DNA from: Fasciolopsis buskii
Lineage: Eukaryota > Platyhelminthes > Trematoda > Plagiorchiida > Fasciolidae
Length of the DNA stretch: 64,000 nt
Direction of reading: 5' to 3'
NCBI GenBank assembly: GCA_008360955.1
Contig: LUCM01000141.1
Coordinates: forward strand, 1 to 64,000
Shown in pieces: positions 1 through 14,529 of the stretch. A model generated the notes under the pieces. The model was not told the DNA's origin. It searched no databases and saw nothing but the letters and a program-made list of their open reading frames with translations. A program made the position numbers and the translations under genes. Within the stretch, counting starts at the first letter, position 1. Each line of letters opens with the position of its first letter.

Positions 1-3000
1 TCTAGTAGTCTGATTATTTCATTTGTTTGCACAGCATAGCCAGGTGATCAGCATAACTACTAGGCCATTTTGTGGCTTCTGATGTGAGGGTTTGATATTT
101 GCTGGTGCAAATGACAATTAAAACCTAGTCATACCAAGCAATTTTTTGTTTCTCGGATATCATTTGCCAGCTTGTTAACCACTGGTGCTAAGCTTACAAC
201 GGTTTTCTTGCGGCTTGAGTTCTTAAAATGTTCATTACTGGCAAAAATACATGAATATAGTGGAATATGTCATTTGGTGGGCGCAAAACAATTCTTGCTG
301 GTCGTGGGACCACTCCCTGGGTAGATTCTAAAGCAACAGCTGTTCAACCTGGCCAACGTACCTAATTATTTGTGATGCATAAGCTGCACCCTTCTGATCG
401 CATTGACGTGTTGCTATTGACATCAGCGGTTGAGTTCACCGCAGGTCTCCACTGAAAATTGCTGTTGTGCGACGGGATTATTCACATGTTACATAATCTC
501 AAAAGGTGCTTGCTGTTGACATTAGGTGGGACTTGTCGACAAGTGGGAAGACAAACAAAAATGCCATAATCCATTTCGAATTGCTGAATACCAGACTACT
601 TTAAGAAAGTGTAATCGTTTTCGTGTCAAAAACAAACTTGTTTGATGATGTTATTCTAACAAGTCGACCGCCTTGTATCCACACTCCTTGTGGATTGTCG
701 TCATTAGCAACGAGCTGATGTGCCTTCAAATAGCAGTGGTGGAGAAGTGCAGTCAACATCACTCTGCTGAAGCATTCGCCTAGCCACTGGTTCATCGTTA
801 CTGGATGCCTTTAAGTAAGTTGGTTGTAAGGAATAATTAGACAGAACAGTTACTTAAAATTTTCGTTTTCTTAGTTCTTTCATATGCTACGTGGATCGGT
901 TGATGGCATTTCAGTTAGTTGTTTTTAGCAGACATTGATATTTGCATGCATCGCCGCCGTTTTATAAAATACGACTAGCTTGTTTAGTTTTGTGTTTATC
1001 GTTGCCCAGTCAGACGTTAGACCATACCCTTCTTTAACCATTTTGATTAGCTCGTTTGATGTTATTTTTATCCAGCAACTATTCAATTTTGATAGAGGAC
1101 AGCAACAGTGTTGTCATCGGCGAACTAAAAGGTCCAACACCTAAAAAGCTACTTGCTTGTGGTGGTCTAAAACTTATGGTAACATTCATAAGTAAGATGC
1201 TTACTGTCACGTCCGCCATTTACGCAGCACCGGATCTCATGATTTCTTGCACATCTGTTGGCTTAAAAGTTGCTACTAACATGCCCAAAATTGACCACAG
1301 TTGGTGCGTCTACTCCTTCAACGGGGAGACCATCGACACAAATTTGCAATTCCACAATGCCATGGGCGGGTGCTACTGTGTTCTCCAAAACTCAGTAGGC
1401 ATTCTTTGAAACCGAAGCGAAGCAAGGTTCCGCTGAAAAGGATTAACGATGGGAAGCAAGCACACTGTCCCTCAAAAAGTCCTCGAATTAAAAGGAACAC
1501 CCAGCTTCAACTTCCTTAAGATACGTAACAATGGCAAAAGTCTTCATAAACGTGTCTCCCGTGCCAAAGTCTTTCTGAAATTTTGCGTTGAACAGGGGAT
1601 CAAGTTTATTTCTTAAACAGCAGAAAGTCAAGTATTACGCAAAAACACCTAACGTCCAATAGTTGAACCGTAATCGTTATTTGTTTTATTAAAATCATTG
1701 TCGCCTTCAAAACCCACCTTTTTATTTGCACTGACAAATAAGGAATAAGAAACTTCACCACTTTCCGGAAATGTCAGCATAACTAACGAAATCGACTGAT
1801 GATCGATACTTCTAACAGTTTCTGATACCCTCATGATTGTCTCCGGAAGTTGCAGGCACTTCGTCAACAGTTACCTGGCTCGCAACTGCCTTCAAGCGCC
1901 TCCGTTTCGCGATATACGATTGACCACAAAGATAAGCTTTAATAAATCCAACAAGTCTAATTGTTGGAACAGCAAGGATAAATTCAACTGGGTGAAATTA
2001 ATTAGTCACAACTGACTTTATTCATCCACATTATGCCGTACAGCAGACAGTAAATCAAATATTGAGGCATTAAAACACAACTTCGGAACTTACAGATCCA
2101 GCTCTGTATAAACTTTAATTAATTTAAACAAATTTGAGGACGGCAGCATCAAAATGCAAGTTACATACTGACTATCAAGATTTCTTACTGAAAAGTCCAT
2201 GCATTAAAGGCAATCAAAACCTGAAAATGGGTCCTTTATTTGCTTTCCGGGACCATCATACAGCGGCCTACGTTTGTGAGAAACACTCTTTTTTCGTTGA
2301 TGGTGAGTATTAATTGGCCATAAAAATAGCTTTGATGCAAATCATTTTAGGCCTAGTGTACCAATAGGAAGCGTTAAAAAGGATAGTCATTTAAGTGCAC
2401 ACTTTTGAGCAGAAAAAGGATACTCGAGTACCCCCCTGTGCTGCCTTGAATATATGGATTTACCGGTTCACTTACGGTTTTATACAAAACGCAGTTTAGG
2501 ATATTTTTCCACCTGAAAAATTTTCAGTTTGTCGGCCGGCACAATAGTCCTTCTAAGGTTTTGCCGAGGGGTCATTCAGAAGGGCAGATTGACTGCCAGC
2601 CAGAGGAGGTGTCGTAAATCACCCGGGGGTACTTCAGAAGTTACTCACCAGAAAGCTGGTATTCAAAGGATATAAATGTAGGCAAAATACTTGAATTTCA
2701 GCAAAGGCTATTAAAGTCTCTCCCGAAAGCAAAACGTTTTGCAGAAGAATAAATTCGACCATCTTGTGAAAATAAAACAAACCGTATTACATCTAGGTCA
2801 CTATATTTAATTCGTCAGCATAATTTACGTCAAAATATTTGCCAAAGCGTACAAATATTGAATGAAAGCAAAAACTGCCCCAACAAAAACCTGAATTTCA
2901 CCAAAATGTTTTATTCTCGGTCGAGAAACGAACAGATAGCAATGCTTCATTCTGACTGGACAGTAACGTTAATGTAAATTTCTGACATACTGAGGTTCAA

Positions 3001-3545
3001 AGGTGCCGTTTTACTAAAAGCTTGGTTTCTGTTAAACACCTGACCTTAAGTGCACCAAAACACTAATTGAAAGTTTCTGGCGTAATTTAAGTCATTACCT
3101 GGTTTGTCTTAGCAAAGCAAATGAAGGTATGTTAATTCATTGAAAAATAACAAGAAAAACAAGAAATAATCTTTTTCGAATGTTGGGTAACCTTATTTAC
3201 TCTTGTGCATTTTAAATTGCGTGCAACTTAGCTAGTACAGTTTCACATATCTCGTTACACACATAGTTGCATTATTCGGAAACAAAGTAAAGACATGAGG
3301 CGTTCACTGCTGCAACCTGAAACAAGGGAAGTGTTACTCAGAGAGTTCTTTTCAGATAAACTATTGAAAAACCTTCGACCCTGCAGAGGTATTAACTAGG
3401 TTGACATTTAAAATTGCACATAATTTTCCGAACTCGGAAGGACTACGGATTTACTGTTTCTAGCTATCAAAAATGTTATGAAACAAACCATCATCATTAA
3501 CGTTCGTATTTTCGAAAGCAAACTAGAAACATTCATATTTTTCAG
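1..3545. other. non-coding stretch, upstream intron of MADD
   Basis: I see no recognisable gene, RNA gene or repeat here. Open frames up to 117 codons occur (for example 1056-1409, +), but their translations resemble nothing and have no family motifs. Because the first exon in the window starts in the middle of the DENN module, this stretch is most likely intron. Confidence 0.6.
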
Positions 3546-3745
3546 ACAAATGAAAAGTCTGCTCAACCAGATGAACAAAGTGTTGACGTCAACCCGGAAA
3601 ATGTTGGATGTGAAACAACACTGACCTCGCTGTGCCTGATCAGCCATTTTCCTTTCTTTTCAAAATTTCGCGAATGCCTGCATATGATTAAGCATGTCTT
3701 GGAGGCAGGAAATAGTTTTTTCAACGAACTTCAGGCCCCGAACCG
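3546..3745 (+). CDS. MADD: MADD exon, end of uDENN module
   Basis: Acceptor TTTTTCAG ends at 3545; donor GTAAGT starts at 3746. Phase 0 in, phase 2 out. The first third is polar ([11 protein letters not shown]...), equivalent to the variable linker in vertebrate MADD. It then reads [20 protein letters not shown], which matches the [20 protein letters not shown] block that closes uDENN. It ends in QAPNR, whose Arg codon is completed by the first base of the next exon. Earlier uDENN sequence was not found in 1-3545, so it probably lies upstream of the window. Confidence 0.93.
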
Positions 3746-6700
3746 GTAAGTATTTTTAAACCTTAACGAAACTATTACTTTGATCTTCATTATGCGCAAA
3801 GTTCGAATAAGAATGTTTACTCCTAGTTAATTACGTATAAGGACCGGTATTTATTTCTTGTTTAACACTAGCTAAGTTGATTTGATCTATTAGCAGCACT
3901 AGGTCATACTTACTATGTCTTTGTTTTACCTACATCTTGATAAACTAGCGTTACTTGTTCATATTAGCGATGGAATACAGCGAAATAAATCCAAACTGTC
4001 TGATTATTCTTGGAGTCGATCGGTGTTAACTGTATTGTAAGTCGTACCCCGACTCTGCTTCTGAAAAGTAGTCCTAAAATTTCAGTTACAAATATGTATC
4101 ATTTTGGATAATCTTGAAGTACACTAAACAATTAAGAGGCGCCATGACCATCCCTTGTTAGATATACTCTTTGTCTTGCACAGTCTAGTCGCGGAGTTTG
4201 GTTTTGCTAGTTTCTAACAAAAAAGAGGCGTCAGTAAACTCTTTCCATGATGCCCAATGATAAACAGACGGTATGCATTGCACGATAAGTCAACTAATAA
4301 TTTAGAGATGTCACAAAAAGCAAGAGTGACTACGCTTCACGAAAGGAATTTCGTGCAAGAAAGTAAGATACTGTTTAGTGCAAACAAAATTGTTCTGGTG
4401 CATAGAACATGTTCGGAGAATTTTGCCGATAATTTATCCTTTAAAACTTCCAAACATGCTTTACTCAATATCGTTAAAAGCAGACGAACACTTCCTTCGC
4501 TGTCGCCAGTTCTTGCCAAATCTGCCATGCGATTTAAACAATGTTTTGTTGACTAATAGGAAGCAGATTGTCTAAGTTGATTTTTACGGTCAGTGCTTAT
4601 TAGCGGACCAGCTTAGATGGTAGTTTGACCAACAGTCTTTGACTGATGATCCCACGTGGAACTTTTCTCAACTTTTTGGTTGGTCCAGTCTTCGCGATGC
4701 CATGTCGATCACTAGTATCGGTACAAAATGTGGAACTTCAATATTCGTTAATTTGCACCCCATTTTGCACAGTGTCTTTATTGGTTCTTCAAATTGTTTT
4801 CCTCTGAAAACTCCACATCCGTTTACTTAAGCGGTTTCCTTTCCTCTTGAATTTAATTGTGTTCTCAAGCCACCGCTCCTTCGACACGCTCCATTCAGCA
4901 CTTTTCATAGTATCTTTTTACTGCAATACCAGTATCATTTACTCAATAAGCTGATATTCTCGAACTCTACCAGTCAGCTTTCAAATACTTTCTTCCCATA
5001 AGTTATGTGATATTCATGGTGTCTATTCTCAATTAAGGGTTTTATACTAATAGATTGTCTAATAGCTGTTCATGCAAACTTTTATCTGTTTTTTCTATTC
5101 TTATTCCGGTGGACAGTGAGCCATCAAAGCTTTCGCATCCTCGAGAGCCCAGTTAGTGAAATACTAGCGTTTTATCACGTGTGCGATGAAAATTCTGAGG
5201 TCAAAGTTTTGCCAAAAATTAATGTTTTCGCTTTTTCAAAGTCACAAAGTGAAAATGTTTAAGGCCAGATAAACTACTGGTAATTCTTTTTCGGTCTACA
5301 CGTTCTAGATATTTTCTCTGTTTCTTTAGTAACGTTCAGAATTAACTAGGACAGGCTTTCGCGTTTTTTGCCGAAGTTTGCCTCTTGTCAGCAGTTGTCC
5401 TTCTAGTCCAATGGATTCACCGATTAATCAGATGTTTTTTCTGTACATAAAAGCTTAAAAATTAATTTTCCGTGAAAAATCCCGCGGAATTCATACCATA
5501 TTTACACAAGAATCTACCTCCTTGTCGTAGACATTCCTTTACTCATCCGGCATTTAGAAAGAGTTCATTTCGTAATGTCTCGCATTGCAGTTTTTCTATT
5601 TTTTATCGATCAATCAGCATTGAGAACCGACAGCAAAAAATTAGCTGGGAAAATGCTTGTTCGGAAGCGCGTCCCAAGTGCGATCACTATGACTATGAAT
5701 TGTTCACTGAAAAATAGAAGATGTAGTTAAAATTTCGGTTATGAATCATCACATACCAAGATCAGGGAATGATAAAGATACAAAATATAAAGCGTCTCAG
5801 AACTAATTTCTGCCCAGTTTGTCAAACCTTTCAGTTCGTCTGCTTAGCTACAAATGAGGCCTCTAAGGTCACTTTATTTAGGCCAAAAGCATCGGACTAC
5901 TGGCAACGATATTTCTAATTATTCTGTATCATCAGCCATACTCATTGCAATAACAGAAGTGGCAAAAGCAAAATTATGATGGTGTCGAAAGCCTAGAAGA
6001 AATGATAAATAACAATTGCTGACTGCAGTAATGACAGATGAACAACACTGAAGAGGTTATTTCTCCAACTAAGCTTCTCCTAGTCTCATTTTCGTTCCAA
6101 TTAAAACGGTTTCATTGAAACTTTCGTTGATAGATCGCAGCTGTCTACTTGGGTGATTCTTGTTTACCAGCCAGAGTACTGCAGTAGCTCATCTAGTGGA
6201 AGAAACTTCATAGTAGTCCAGGGATCACCAGGCCAGATTCTTTTCAGGGTATCCATTCCAAGGCAAAAGAGCTCGTCACCATATGGACAAAAAAACCCAG
6301 CGCTTCATCAGAATTCTTTCATGTTGCAACAATTATTTAAATACCGGTACCCGATTCTATTAGACTTCTAGATCAGAAGCTATTTAATCATGAGTCTTTC
6401 GAGCGATAGATGTGTAACCTTGAAAATCGTGGATAAGGTGTTATGTCGATTACTTGAAAAAAATTTCTGACTAGCTGTCAAACTCTGTCTATCTGTGACT
6501 AAAACAATTTGTAGCAAGTAATTTCTTAGCTTGCCACCACAGTGTTACTTATCCTTCGTCGTTGATGAAAACGTTTTCACTCAGCTCTTTTGCTGCTCGC
6601 ACAAATGCATTAATGAGAAATTGGCGGCCATAAAGTCATTCAGGAATAACAGCAGCCTTCACAGTGAATTGTACTAGAAGACAAACTATTCAATAAACCA

Positions 6701-9700
6701 GAAGACTGATTTTTCATCGGGTCCAGAAAGGATCTATAAAGCTATTCTTGATTTCATCTAGTACCAGACTGGGACAGTTGTAGTGGTGTTTCCTGCTGAC
6801 TTTCGTCGCCGACCACATCTCAGTTATTCTTGATTAACTTGGAAATGTTTGCATTGTCCACAAATAGTCTCATATTTGGTGCTTGAAGATAAGCTTTAAA
6901 CAACTTGGTGGAAAGAGTTTCTGAAGCTCACAAGGATGAACGGGAAAAGATTCTCTCATTGATCGTGCTGTTGTGCCGTTGCTCTTGTGTGTTTGAAAAT
7001 GTCGTGCTAGCTGGTCGGAAGTATAAGCTGCTTCTTGTGAATCGGATTTATTCTTACTTGATGGCCAAACCCGTGGGATTACTTTAATGGCACCAAAGAC
7101 AGTTCAGTAATAATGACTTGTATGTAGTTTTATTTTTTCCACTCATCATTTTATGATTTAGGATTGGCTTAGACGAACTACGTTCCCCATCCCCTTATGT
7201 ATTTAGACGCACATGCCAAGTCCCACAAAGGCTGAGTATGTATATCTTGAAAAAAAAATTTCACTGTAGGAAGGATTGGATTAGTCAGATACAAGTATGG
7301 GTGGGGAAGGGATTTGTGGTGTTACATTCATTCACATGTTCCTGTGGGACAATGTACATCGGCCGCACAATCAGGCGCTTGTCTGAACGCATCCGTGAGC
7401 ACCACTCGGCATGGTTAGGCGCTGGAACAATTAAGTCACTTAATAGCGCAGTTGTTTCACATCTAGCACAGACTAACCACATCGTGAATGTAACGCAAGC
7501 TTTCCGGACCCTGTATAAGGCCAGATGTCAACAATCCAGATTGGCAAAGTGTCGCCTTTTGAGCATTGCGGAAGCTGTCGCAATCCGTCTTCACAATTCT
7601 CCACTTTGTTCTCAAAAACAATTTGTGGTTGCGCTTCAACTCCCCTGGCCCACCTTCCGTCCCAACACAAATCCTAAACAACAAAACAATTAACACAACA
7701 CATTTTTGTGTATTCAGGTTATGCATGTAACACCACAAATTCCTTCCCCACCCATATTTGTATCTGACTAATCCAATCCTTCCTCTAGTGAAATTTTTTG
7801 TCAAGATATATATATATATATAGTGATGTAATGGCATGAGTACGAATCACTGAAAACGAGCATGTTCGCCAACTTGTGTTTTCTCAATATGCTCAGTTGT
7901 AATTTTCAAGGAAAAGGCTGAGTAGTTCAGTCGCTCATATTTTAGTCAATTCATGCCTAAATAGCAACTCACGGGCATTTCTGTAATAGTTTGCAAGTTA
8001 CTTCCGAGTATAATCACTGGGAGACACGAGAAAACTGCATGACTTTGTAACTCATGCCAACAAATAACCCATTTGTGTCCAGTGACCAAAACAGCATCTG
8101 TATGAAATAGATCTTGGATGAAAAAAGGGTTCACTTGGGGCATTCACGCCGAACTTATTAGAGATAACTTTGCTTTGTTTAAAGGTAAATTTTGTAACAT
8201 GCCTCTGTGGCAAGTTTATCGGTTTTTAGGCGGTCAGTTGTAAGGACAGCAATTATTGATTTATTGTCGACAGCCCAGATAATATAATGGTAAGGTGTAT
8301 GCCACCGAAAGTGAATACTTTCCGTTTCAATCGTCCTACAAGTTGCGATCCCACACTCGACGGTTCTTAACACGCTTGATAAAACAGTTTAATCGTAGCT
8401 ATTCAAAAACGATCACAGTGTGCTAGCAAATAATTTAATCCAAATCTATTACTTAAATTTTATCAAGACAACAACAGTTTTTACCCCAGTCCAATACAAA
8501 TTATACCTCTTCAAACATCATAAACATAGCAAAATTATCCGTATCTGCTAAAGAGGTAATGAGATTGGAGATAAGTGTCTGCGTTGCAAGTTGCATAGTT
8601 CCTATAAGCTACATGGGGTTAACAATTTGTCAGTGTCTACACAACTCTCGAAAGAAGCTTTTAGCCACACTTTCTTTGTGTACTTGAGTTTCTGATCATT
8701 GTTTCATACGTCTACTCCAGCAAAATGACGAACATATTTGGTTGTTACTTCTGCATGAAACTGACCACAAATTCATTAGGTAATGAACTAAATAAACATT
8801 TCGCTTTGTTCAGGCTTTTTGTGGCAATGACAAGAGTCAAATTTATGGGGATAACGTGGCCAAGAATCAGTAATTATCCGACAAGAAATCGGTACTCGAT
8901 CCGTACTGGCAGGTTTGAGGGAACATCAGTCAGTTAGTCCTAACAAAACCACTTCTCTTTAACAGCCGAACAGCTAAACTGTTTGCATATAGAATAAAAC
9001 CTGTGCCAATTTTTATCTCTCAAAGTTAGCAATACTGTGAACTAGTCATAAGTAAATCCTGATAAATCATCACCATATTTCTTCGGATTACACAGTCCAA
9101 CATCCGGAAAACAACTAATTTCCCTGTTGTTTCATCATTTATACTGACAGAATTAAATATAACCTATGGGATTTATTCGTCGGTAAAAGCGATCCGAACA
9201 CGGCTGAACGCCCCTCGCCGATTATTGACCTGTATCGCGAGATCGAATACTGGATTCTACGACTACTGAGCACGCCAGCTCCTGTGCCCGGAAAAAGTTG
9301 TGTTCAAGTGAGTGCTTAGATAGATTCACTTTAAGGGTGGAAAAACCACTCAGCGAGCAATCAAACTACAATTTCATTAAAATGGAACAGTTGATGAATT
9401 CTGAGAAAATCTTGTTACCTTCTCTGATTTCTGGTCTAGTTGTTGGAAACTGTGACATCTAATTCAAGTCAGCTAGTCAAACCGGAAGTTCTAGGTAACT
9501 TATAAACAAAAGATGACAGTCAAATTGCTCATAGAATAGTAATTTTAAATTGCCCTTTGGATAGTATTTCCCGTGTGAAATTAGTAGAAATTATTTAACT
9601 ATGCAATGGTCTAATGAAAATAAATAGATAGGTCACCCATCGAGAAAAGTTTTCACATCCCTGCTCAAGTTTTTGCTTCTGAACAATTTATGATTAAACG

Positions 9701-12700
9701 CTAATGGGAAAAGGAAATATTTTATCCCACTGAAAAAAAGAAACTTGGAAGATTTCGTATTTGACTTCAAGTCCCCGGTGTGTAGAGTTTCAGAGGCAAA
9801 AAATGCAATTTGATTTTTCATTTCCTATGACAATAGAGGCTTTTCCATTTTGTAGTGTTTAAGACGTTTGTGAGACAATTTAACTAGTTGGCTCTCGAAT
9901 GCTTGAAATATTGGTGATGTAACTTCGTGACAGTTGTAGGAGAAATTTGACCTATCCAGTCACTATTGGTCTTCACAAAGATGGCTGTCAAATTAAGCCG
10001 AAAACAGGACGAGTTTAACAACTGAATCAGTTTTTGTTCTTGTCAATTGAATGTCATCGACTACCGTTAGCTTAACTACAATCTTCTACACGTTAACTAT
10101 ACACGAGGCCAGAAATCCGTGGCAGAAATAAATTCATCTCAGCGATGGATGTAAAAGCTATACTATTCCATATTTACGATAAGCAAGACACGCGTCTGAG
10201 GCGAATGATGCTGAACGGTGACTAGGAATTACTGTTTTTTAGGTCGTCAGCTGAATTCACCAATCCCATTTGGCTTGGGGGAAAACAAGTCCGGTTTCGG
10301 CAAACGTTTTTTTCCTATCCTTTTGATTCTTTATATTTAATTATGAGATCAAAGTTATCTTTTGACACTGTATGTGTGAGGTATTGATTTCCCTACCTAA
10401 TCATAAATAAGTATGAATCAGCAGAAATTATCCATCCAAATCCCATGCTTTGATACTCTGCTCACTGGGAAATAGTTGAACTCAGCCAACTAGCACGTGT
10501 GCTGTCCTCAGACCATTTAAGCGAATGAAATATCTGTTTACCGAGCAAAGTTAAGGCATGCAATCGATATCAGTTTGGGTAATGCGGCAACAGGTTCTTC
10601 CATCGAATGACCTTGAATCGCGTACGCCGGCAGTGCCAGCGTTCGTGCATGAGTGAATGTGACACAGCCGATGATAGACCGCAGGCTGTTCAGGTGGTGT
10701 GCGAACAGAAATATGGACTTAAGAGAAGTCATCCGGAAAAGATAGCCGAAATGTCAACCAGTTAAATTTACCTCTGGTATCGCGCTACTATTTAAAGATT
10801 TCACTTTACGTTTAGATATCCGGAGCTTGTGTTTTCACTAGAAGTTAAAATATCTGGTCTGCCCAAAAACTTAAGTTGAAACAACAAAGATGTAAGTTTG
10901 GAGTGCTAATAAAATGGTTGCTCATAGGCTTTTAAAGAGTAAGGTCAAACGGACTGAAACTCAATCTTTTTAAAACGGAAATTGAATTGATTTTGGGGGG
11001 ATCATCCACATAATACTGGTGACCTTGGTCACTGCGTCCCAGTTGTCATGGTTACGTTGAGTGTTGTCACCATTCTGATGCACAAACAAAGTTGTCCCCA
11101 TGTGCTGAAATCCACGTCATTGAATCTGCGACTACAAATCTCAATAAATGACCCGGTGAAAATAGAATCAACAAATATGCTTGAGCATTTAATTTGATGT
11201 CAAATTGATCAGCGAGTCGAAGTCATTCTTATATACGATATTAGCGCTGTAACTAGTTGAAGTAAATGGCCCTTCTTGTCAAATGACAGTATGCGAGTTA
11301 TCAATAAAAAATAACTATTCCTACACTTAAATTTTATCTGGCATAATACAAGTGAAACCACATTCATCCTAGTGAGCAGCGATATACATTTTCTCAAGTC
11401 AAACGATAATTTAAGGTTTGACCCAACTGGGAAGCTTGTGACTTTTTTTGTTACTATTACAAATTGAAAATCACCGGAGATTTACTCTCAGAGACTTTAG
11501 GATGTCTTAGATGATCTTCCGCAACACATACCGTTGAAACTTGGAACATTGAAGCTCTTTGGTAGTTTTTTGTCAGGACTAATATCCGCAGACAAAAATC
11601 AACTACTGTTCTCACTATCAGTAGCCAAAGTGAAAATTCGAACATTTGTGATTGATCACAGCCAATTGCGGATACTGAACTTCGCTGTCCGCTTGGAAAC
11701 GCAGGAACGTAAATGCTGACCATAGTCACACTTACGGGTTAGGTGGTGATTCAACGTAATGGGTAGCATAATAACACGGTCAGACAAAATAAAAAACCGA
11801 CAGTTCCGACATGGATGTAATAACGCGGAGTGGTTGCTCTAGTCAATCACAACATACACGGAACACGTGAACAAAATGCGAGTTCACGACACGATAGGGC
11901 AAAATGTATCCCTGGCTGTTGGCCATAGATACCTCAGGGTTTGCAAACCTAACCGGGGCATGCGAAATGTGGTCTACCGATGCATTCAGACTGTACTTTC
12001 TCGAGAAATCCTCTTGGTGTGCCGAACTGTGATCTTCAGGGACCGCCTCGCCCACCTTGCCCTGGGAACATTGGAATTCGAAGAGAATAGACAAGAATTA
12101 GGACGCCATCAATTTGAGCGCCCTTTTGTTGTTTCGTTAGCATTACAAAGGAAAAATAAAATCAGAACCAATTTTGAATTGGACAGGAACGAAAGATATT
12201 TAACCCTATCAACTAACTTTCTCTTTGTAGGCGGTTTGCAACCGTTATCTATCGATAATGTCAGCCGGAATTCTGCCAGTATCGAACTTGGGATGTTTCA
12301 CTGAGGCATCGGTTCAAGACCTCCCATCGTTTTAATCCTTCCTACGCACTAACTTCGGAAGGAGGTATTGAAATTTCATCTGGGATGTAGCAGTATTATG
12401 TACCAAGTATTTGTTGGTTCCGCGGTGTTCCGAAAGCTGAGATTTGCGTTTCATCACCAGTTAAAGGGGGCTCGACGGTGATTCATGATGTCACTTACGC
12501 CGGTGATGAAACGTTAGTAATCTTAACACCATGGTGAGCTTTCAGAATCTCGTGAAAGCCATTAGCCTTGGTTGGAACAAACGTCACTATTAAAAAATTC
12601 AATTGAGTATACTTCAGTCAGCACCATGGCGTGCGGTAAGAGATCAAATCAGGAATACCATTTTATTACCATCCCAATGTCCTTTATGTGCATCTTTTGT

Positions 12701-14476
12701 TGTCAGATTTGTTAACATGTAAGGGATTACGAACTCCATAACCAACCAGAATTCGTTATAATAAATCTCAGTTTGTTTTACACAATAGTGAGCACTGCCC
12801 CACCTATTGTTGACGAGGGGACGGCCATCACTGGCTAATACTGGTGCTGCGAACTCGAGATGTGTATCGCGGGATAAACATTACTGATGACATTGGACAG
12901 TCGTTGTATATCCGCAAGTTTTTTTCCGCCGTAAGAACAGCGGTAAATTTTCCTGCAAGTAATCTTAAGACGGTTAACTGATTAATGCACACAAATCTTA
13001 AAACTGTACGCGAATAGTGTGTATGCTTGTGTGCGGTTGTTAACTTGCCTGGTTGACTACCCTTCAGTCCGCATCTTGTACGGACAAACCTCAGCCCATC
13101 CGGTCATACTTACACTGACGGGCAGTCAGCCAGAAAAATTAGCATCACTCCCACACGCTACGCGTAAACAATTTTAAATCCATATAAATACCTTACACGA
13201 CGCGGTCTAATGATGATATTTGCCCAGTCCGGTATAAAGGACCTGACTTGGCGGAATTCATTCAAGTGGAACAGATCGGACATATGCCACACACCCCTTT
13301 TGAAGATGCCGGACACTACTGGCGGTCACTAAAGTCATTTGAGCAAAATTAACTCGACATTCCCAAGTATGAGGTTTGCCGGATGAACCGAGGATTTTGC
13401 TTTACAGAAGTCGCCTGAAAATCAGACAGCTATGCAAAAATTGTTAAATCAGTCAGTTGTTATTTCATCAACTGGTAGCGCGAAATGTCTTTTGAACTAG
13501 GCTTTCATCCCATGAGCTTGTATTGCTCAGTATAAGAGTAGTGGATATTGGCTAGGTATATCCAATACTCCAGTTATAGATCAACGCTGCCATAACAAAA
13601 TCATGCTGATTACACCAATCGATAAACTGAACCCTCAGTGAGTGTTAATCATAGAAAATCAATATAAACAACTTGATTTAGATTAATCAACAAATGATTT
13701 ATGGGCTCACATTGACTTTTCTCGCTAGAATAAGTAGTAGAGGTCGGTGGTAGCAGAGAGATGGGATCGATTGCAGGCTTACAAGAAGAAATAAAAGCAG
13801 ATGTCTTCTCTCCTTTTATCGCTTTACAAAACACAGTCGCAGTGCATTTCAAAATGCGTCAGCATGAGAACGAGATATTTCAGTTGACTAGAATAAAAAT
13901 ACTAGATATGAAACTTTTGGATATTCTGATAGCGCTGTCTTACTGCACTGAGGTTTCGTCATCGAACTTGTGAGCGGATTTTGAAAACTGGTCCTATGTG
14001 CGAAAGCCTCAGATATAGAGCTCCTGTCATCCAATGATCACTTGAACTGCCCACACGAGCGATCCCACAGTTCTGACCGTGACAGTTGGGGAGCTAAGCT
14101 CTCGCATGGTCCCCTGAAGGTTCAGTAAGTAATGAGAGTAAATTAAATTCGAATATGGACAATGAAGCATGCATTTCCTTCTATGGTGTATGGTTTTGCA
14201 TATTTTCCTTGGGTATAGATAGGCACGTAGAGATCCAAGTATTTTCATTTACAAAGTTCTCTGCTCTGATATACCACGAAAGTTTTGAGAAAACGTTTTT
14301 GGTGATTCATTGAAGGAATACATACTATGTATCCGGTTTCTTAGTTATCGCTATACGGCAACTGATCCGAATGCAACAATTTATTAGGTTTAAAAAATCC
14401 ACCGTTTCAAATGATTATCAATCTGGTCGGTCGCCGCTGAGCAAATTTGTCAATCGGCCAGCTGATAGGTGAGGTG

Positions 14477-14529
<53 letters not shown>

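Larger units (their letters stand above)
7241..7810 (+). mobile_element. GIY-YIG-encoding fragment between 86-bp inverted repeats
   Basis: An intact-looking reading frame (about 7310-7692, +) carries [19 protein letters not shown] and continues through [11 protein letters not shown] and [19 protein letters not shown] to a stop at 7691. This is the GIY-YIG endonuclease found at the C-terminus of Penelope-like elements in flatworms (GIY-like MYIGRT, conserved Arg, later Glu). It is bounded by near-identical inverted repeats (7241-7326 and 7725-7810), and the right one runs into a (TA)n. No reverse transcriptase is present, so this is a fragment or non-autonomous derivative. Confidence 0.75.
3746..9150 (+). 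other. MADD intron with GIY-YIG insertion
   Basis: 5.4 kb between exons. The only recognisable content is the inverted-repeat-bounded GIY-YIG unit at 7241-7810. The rest (3746-7240 and 7811-9150) is AT-rich with no motif I can identify. Confidence 0.8.

Noticed and set aside
1056..1409. 117-codon open frame, considered as an upstream MADD exon
   Set aside because: It has none of the uDENN motifs and no supporting splice borders.
11867..12304. 145-codon open frame on the + strand
   Set aside because: Translation matches nothing I recognise; chance length; inside an intron.
12446..12512. Inverted GTTTCATCACC / GGTGATGAAAC motifs, first taken as hammerhead halves
   Set aside because: The words resemble hammerhead boxes, but there is no CTGANGA followed by a paired stem and GAAAC; only a short inverted repeat remains.
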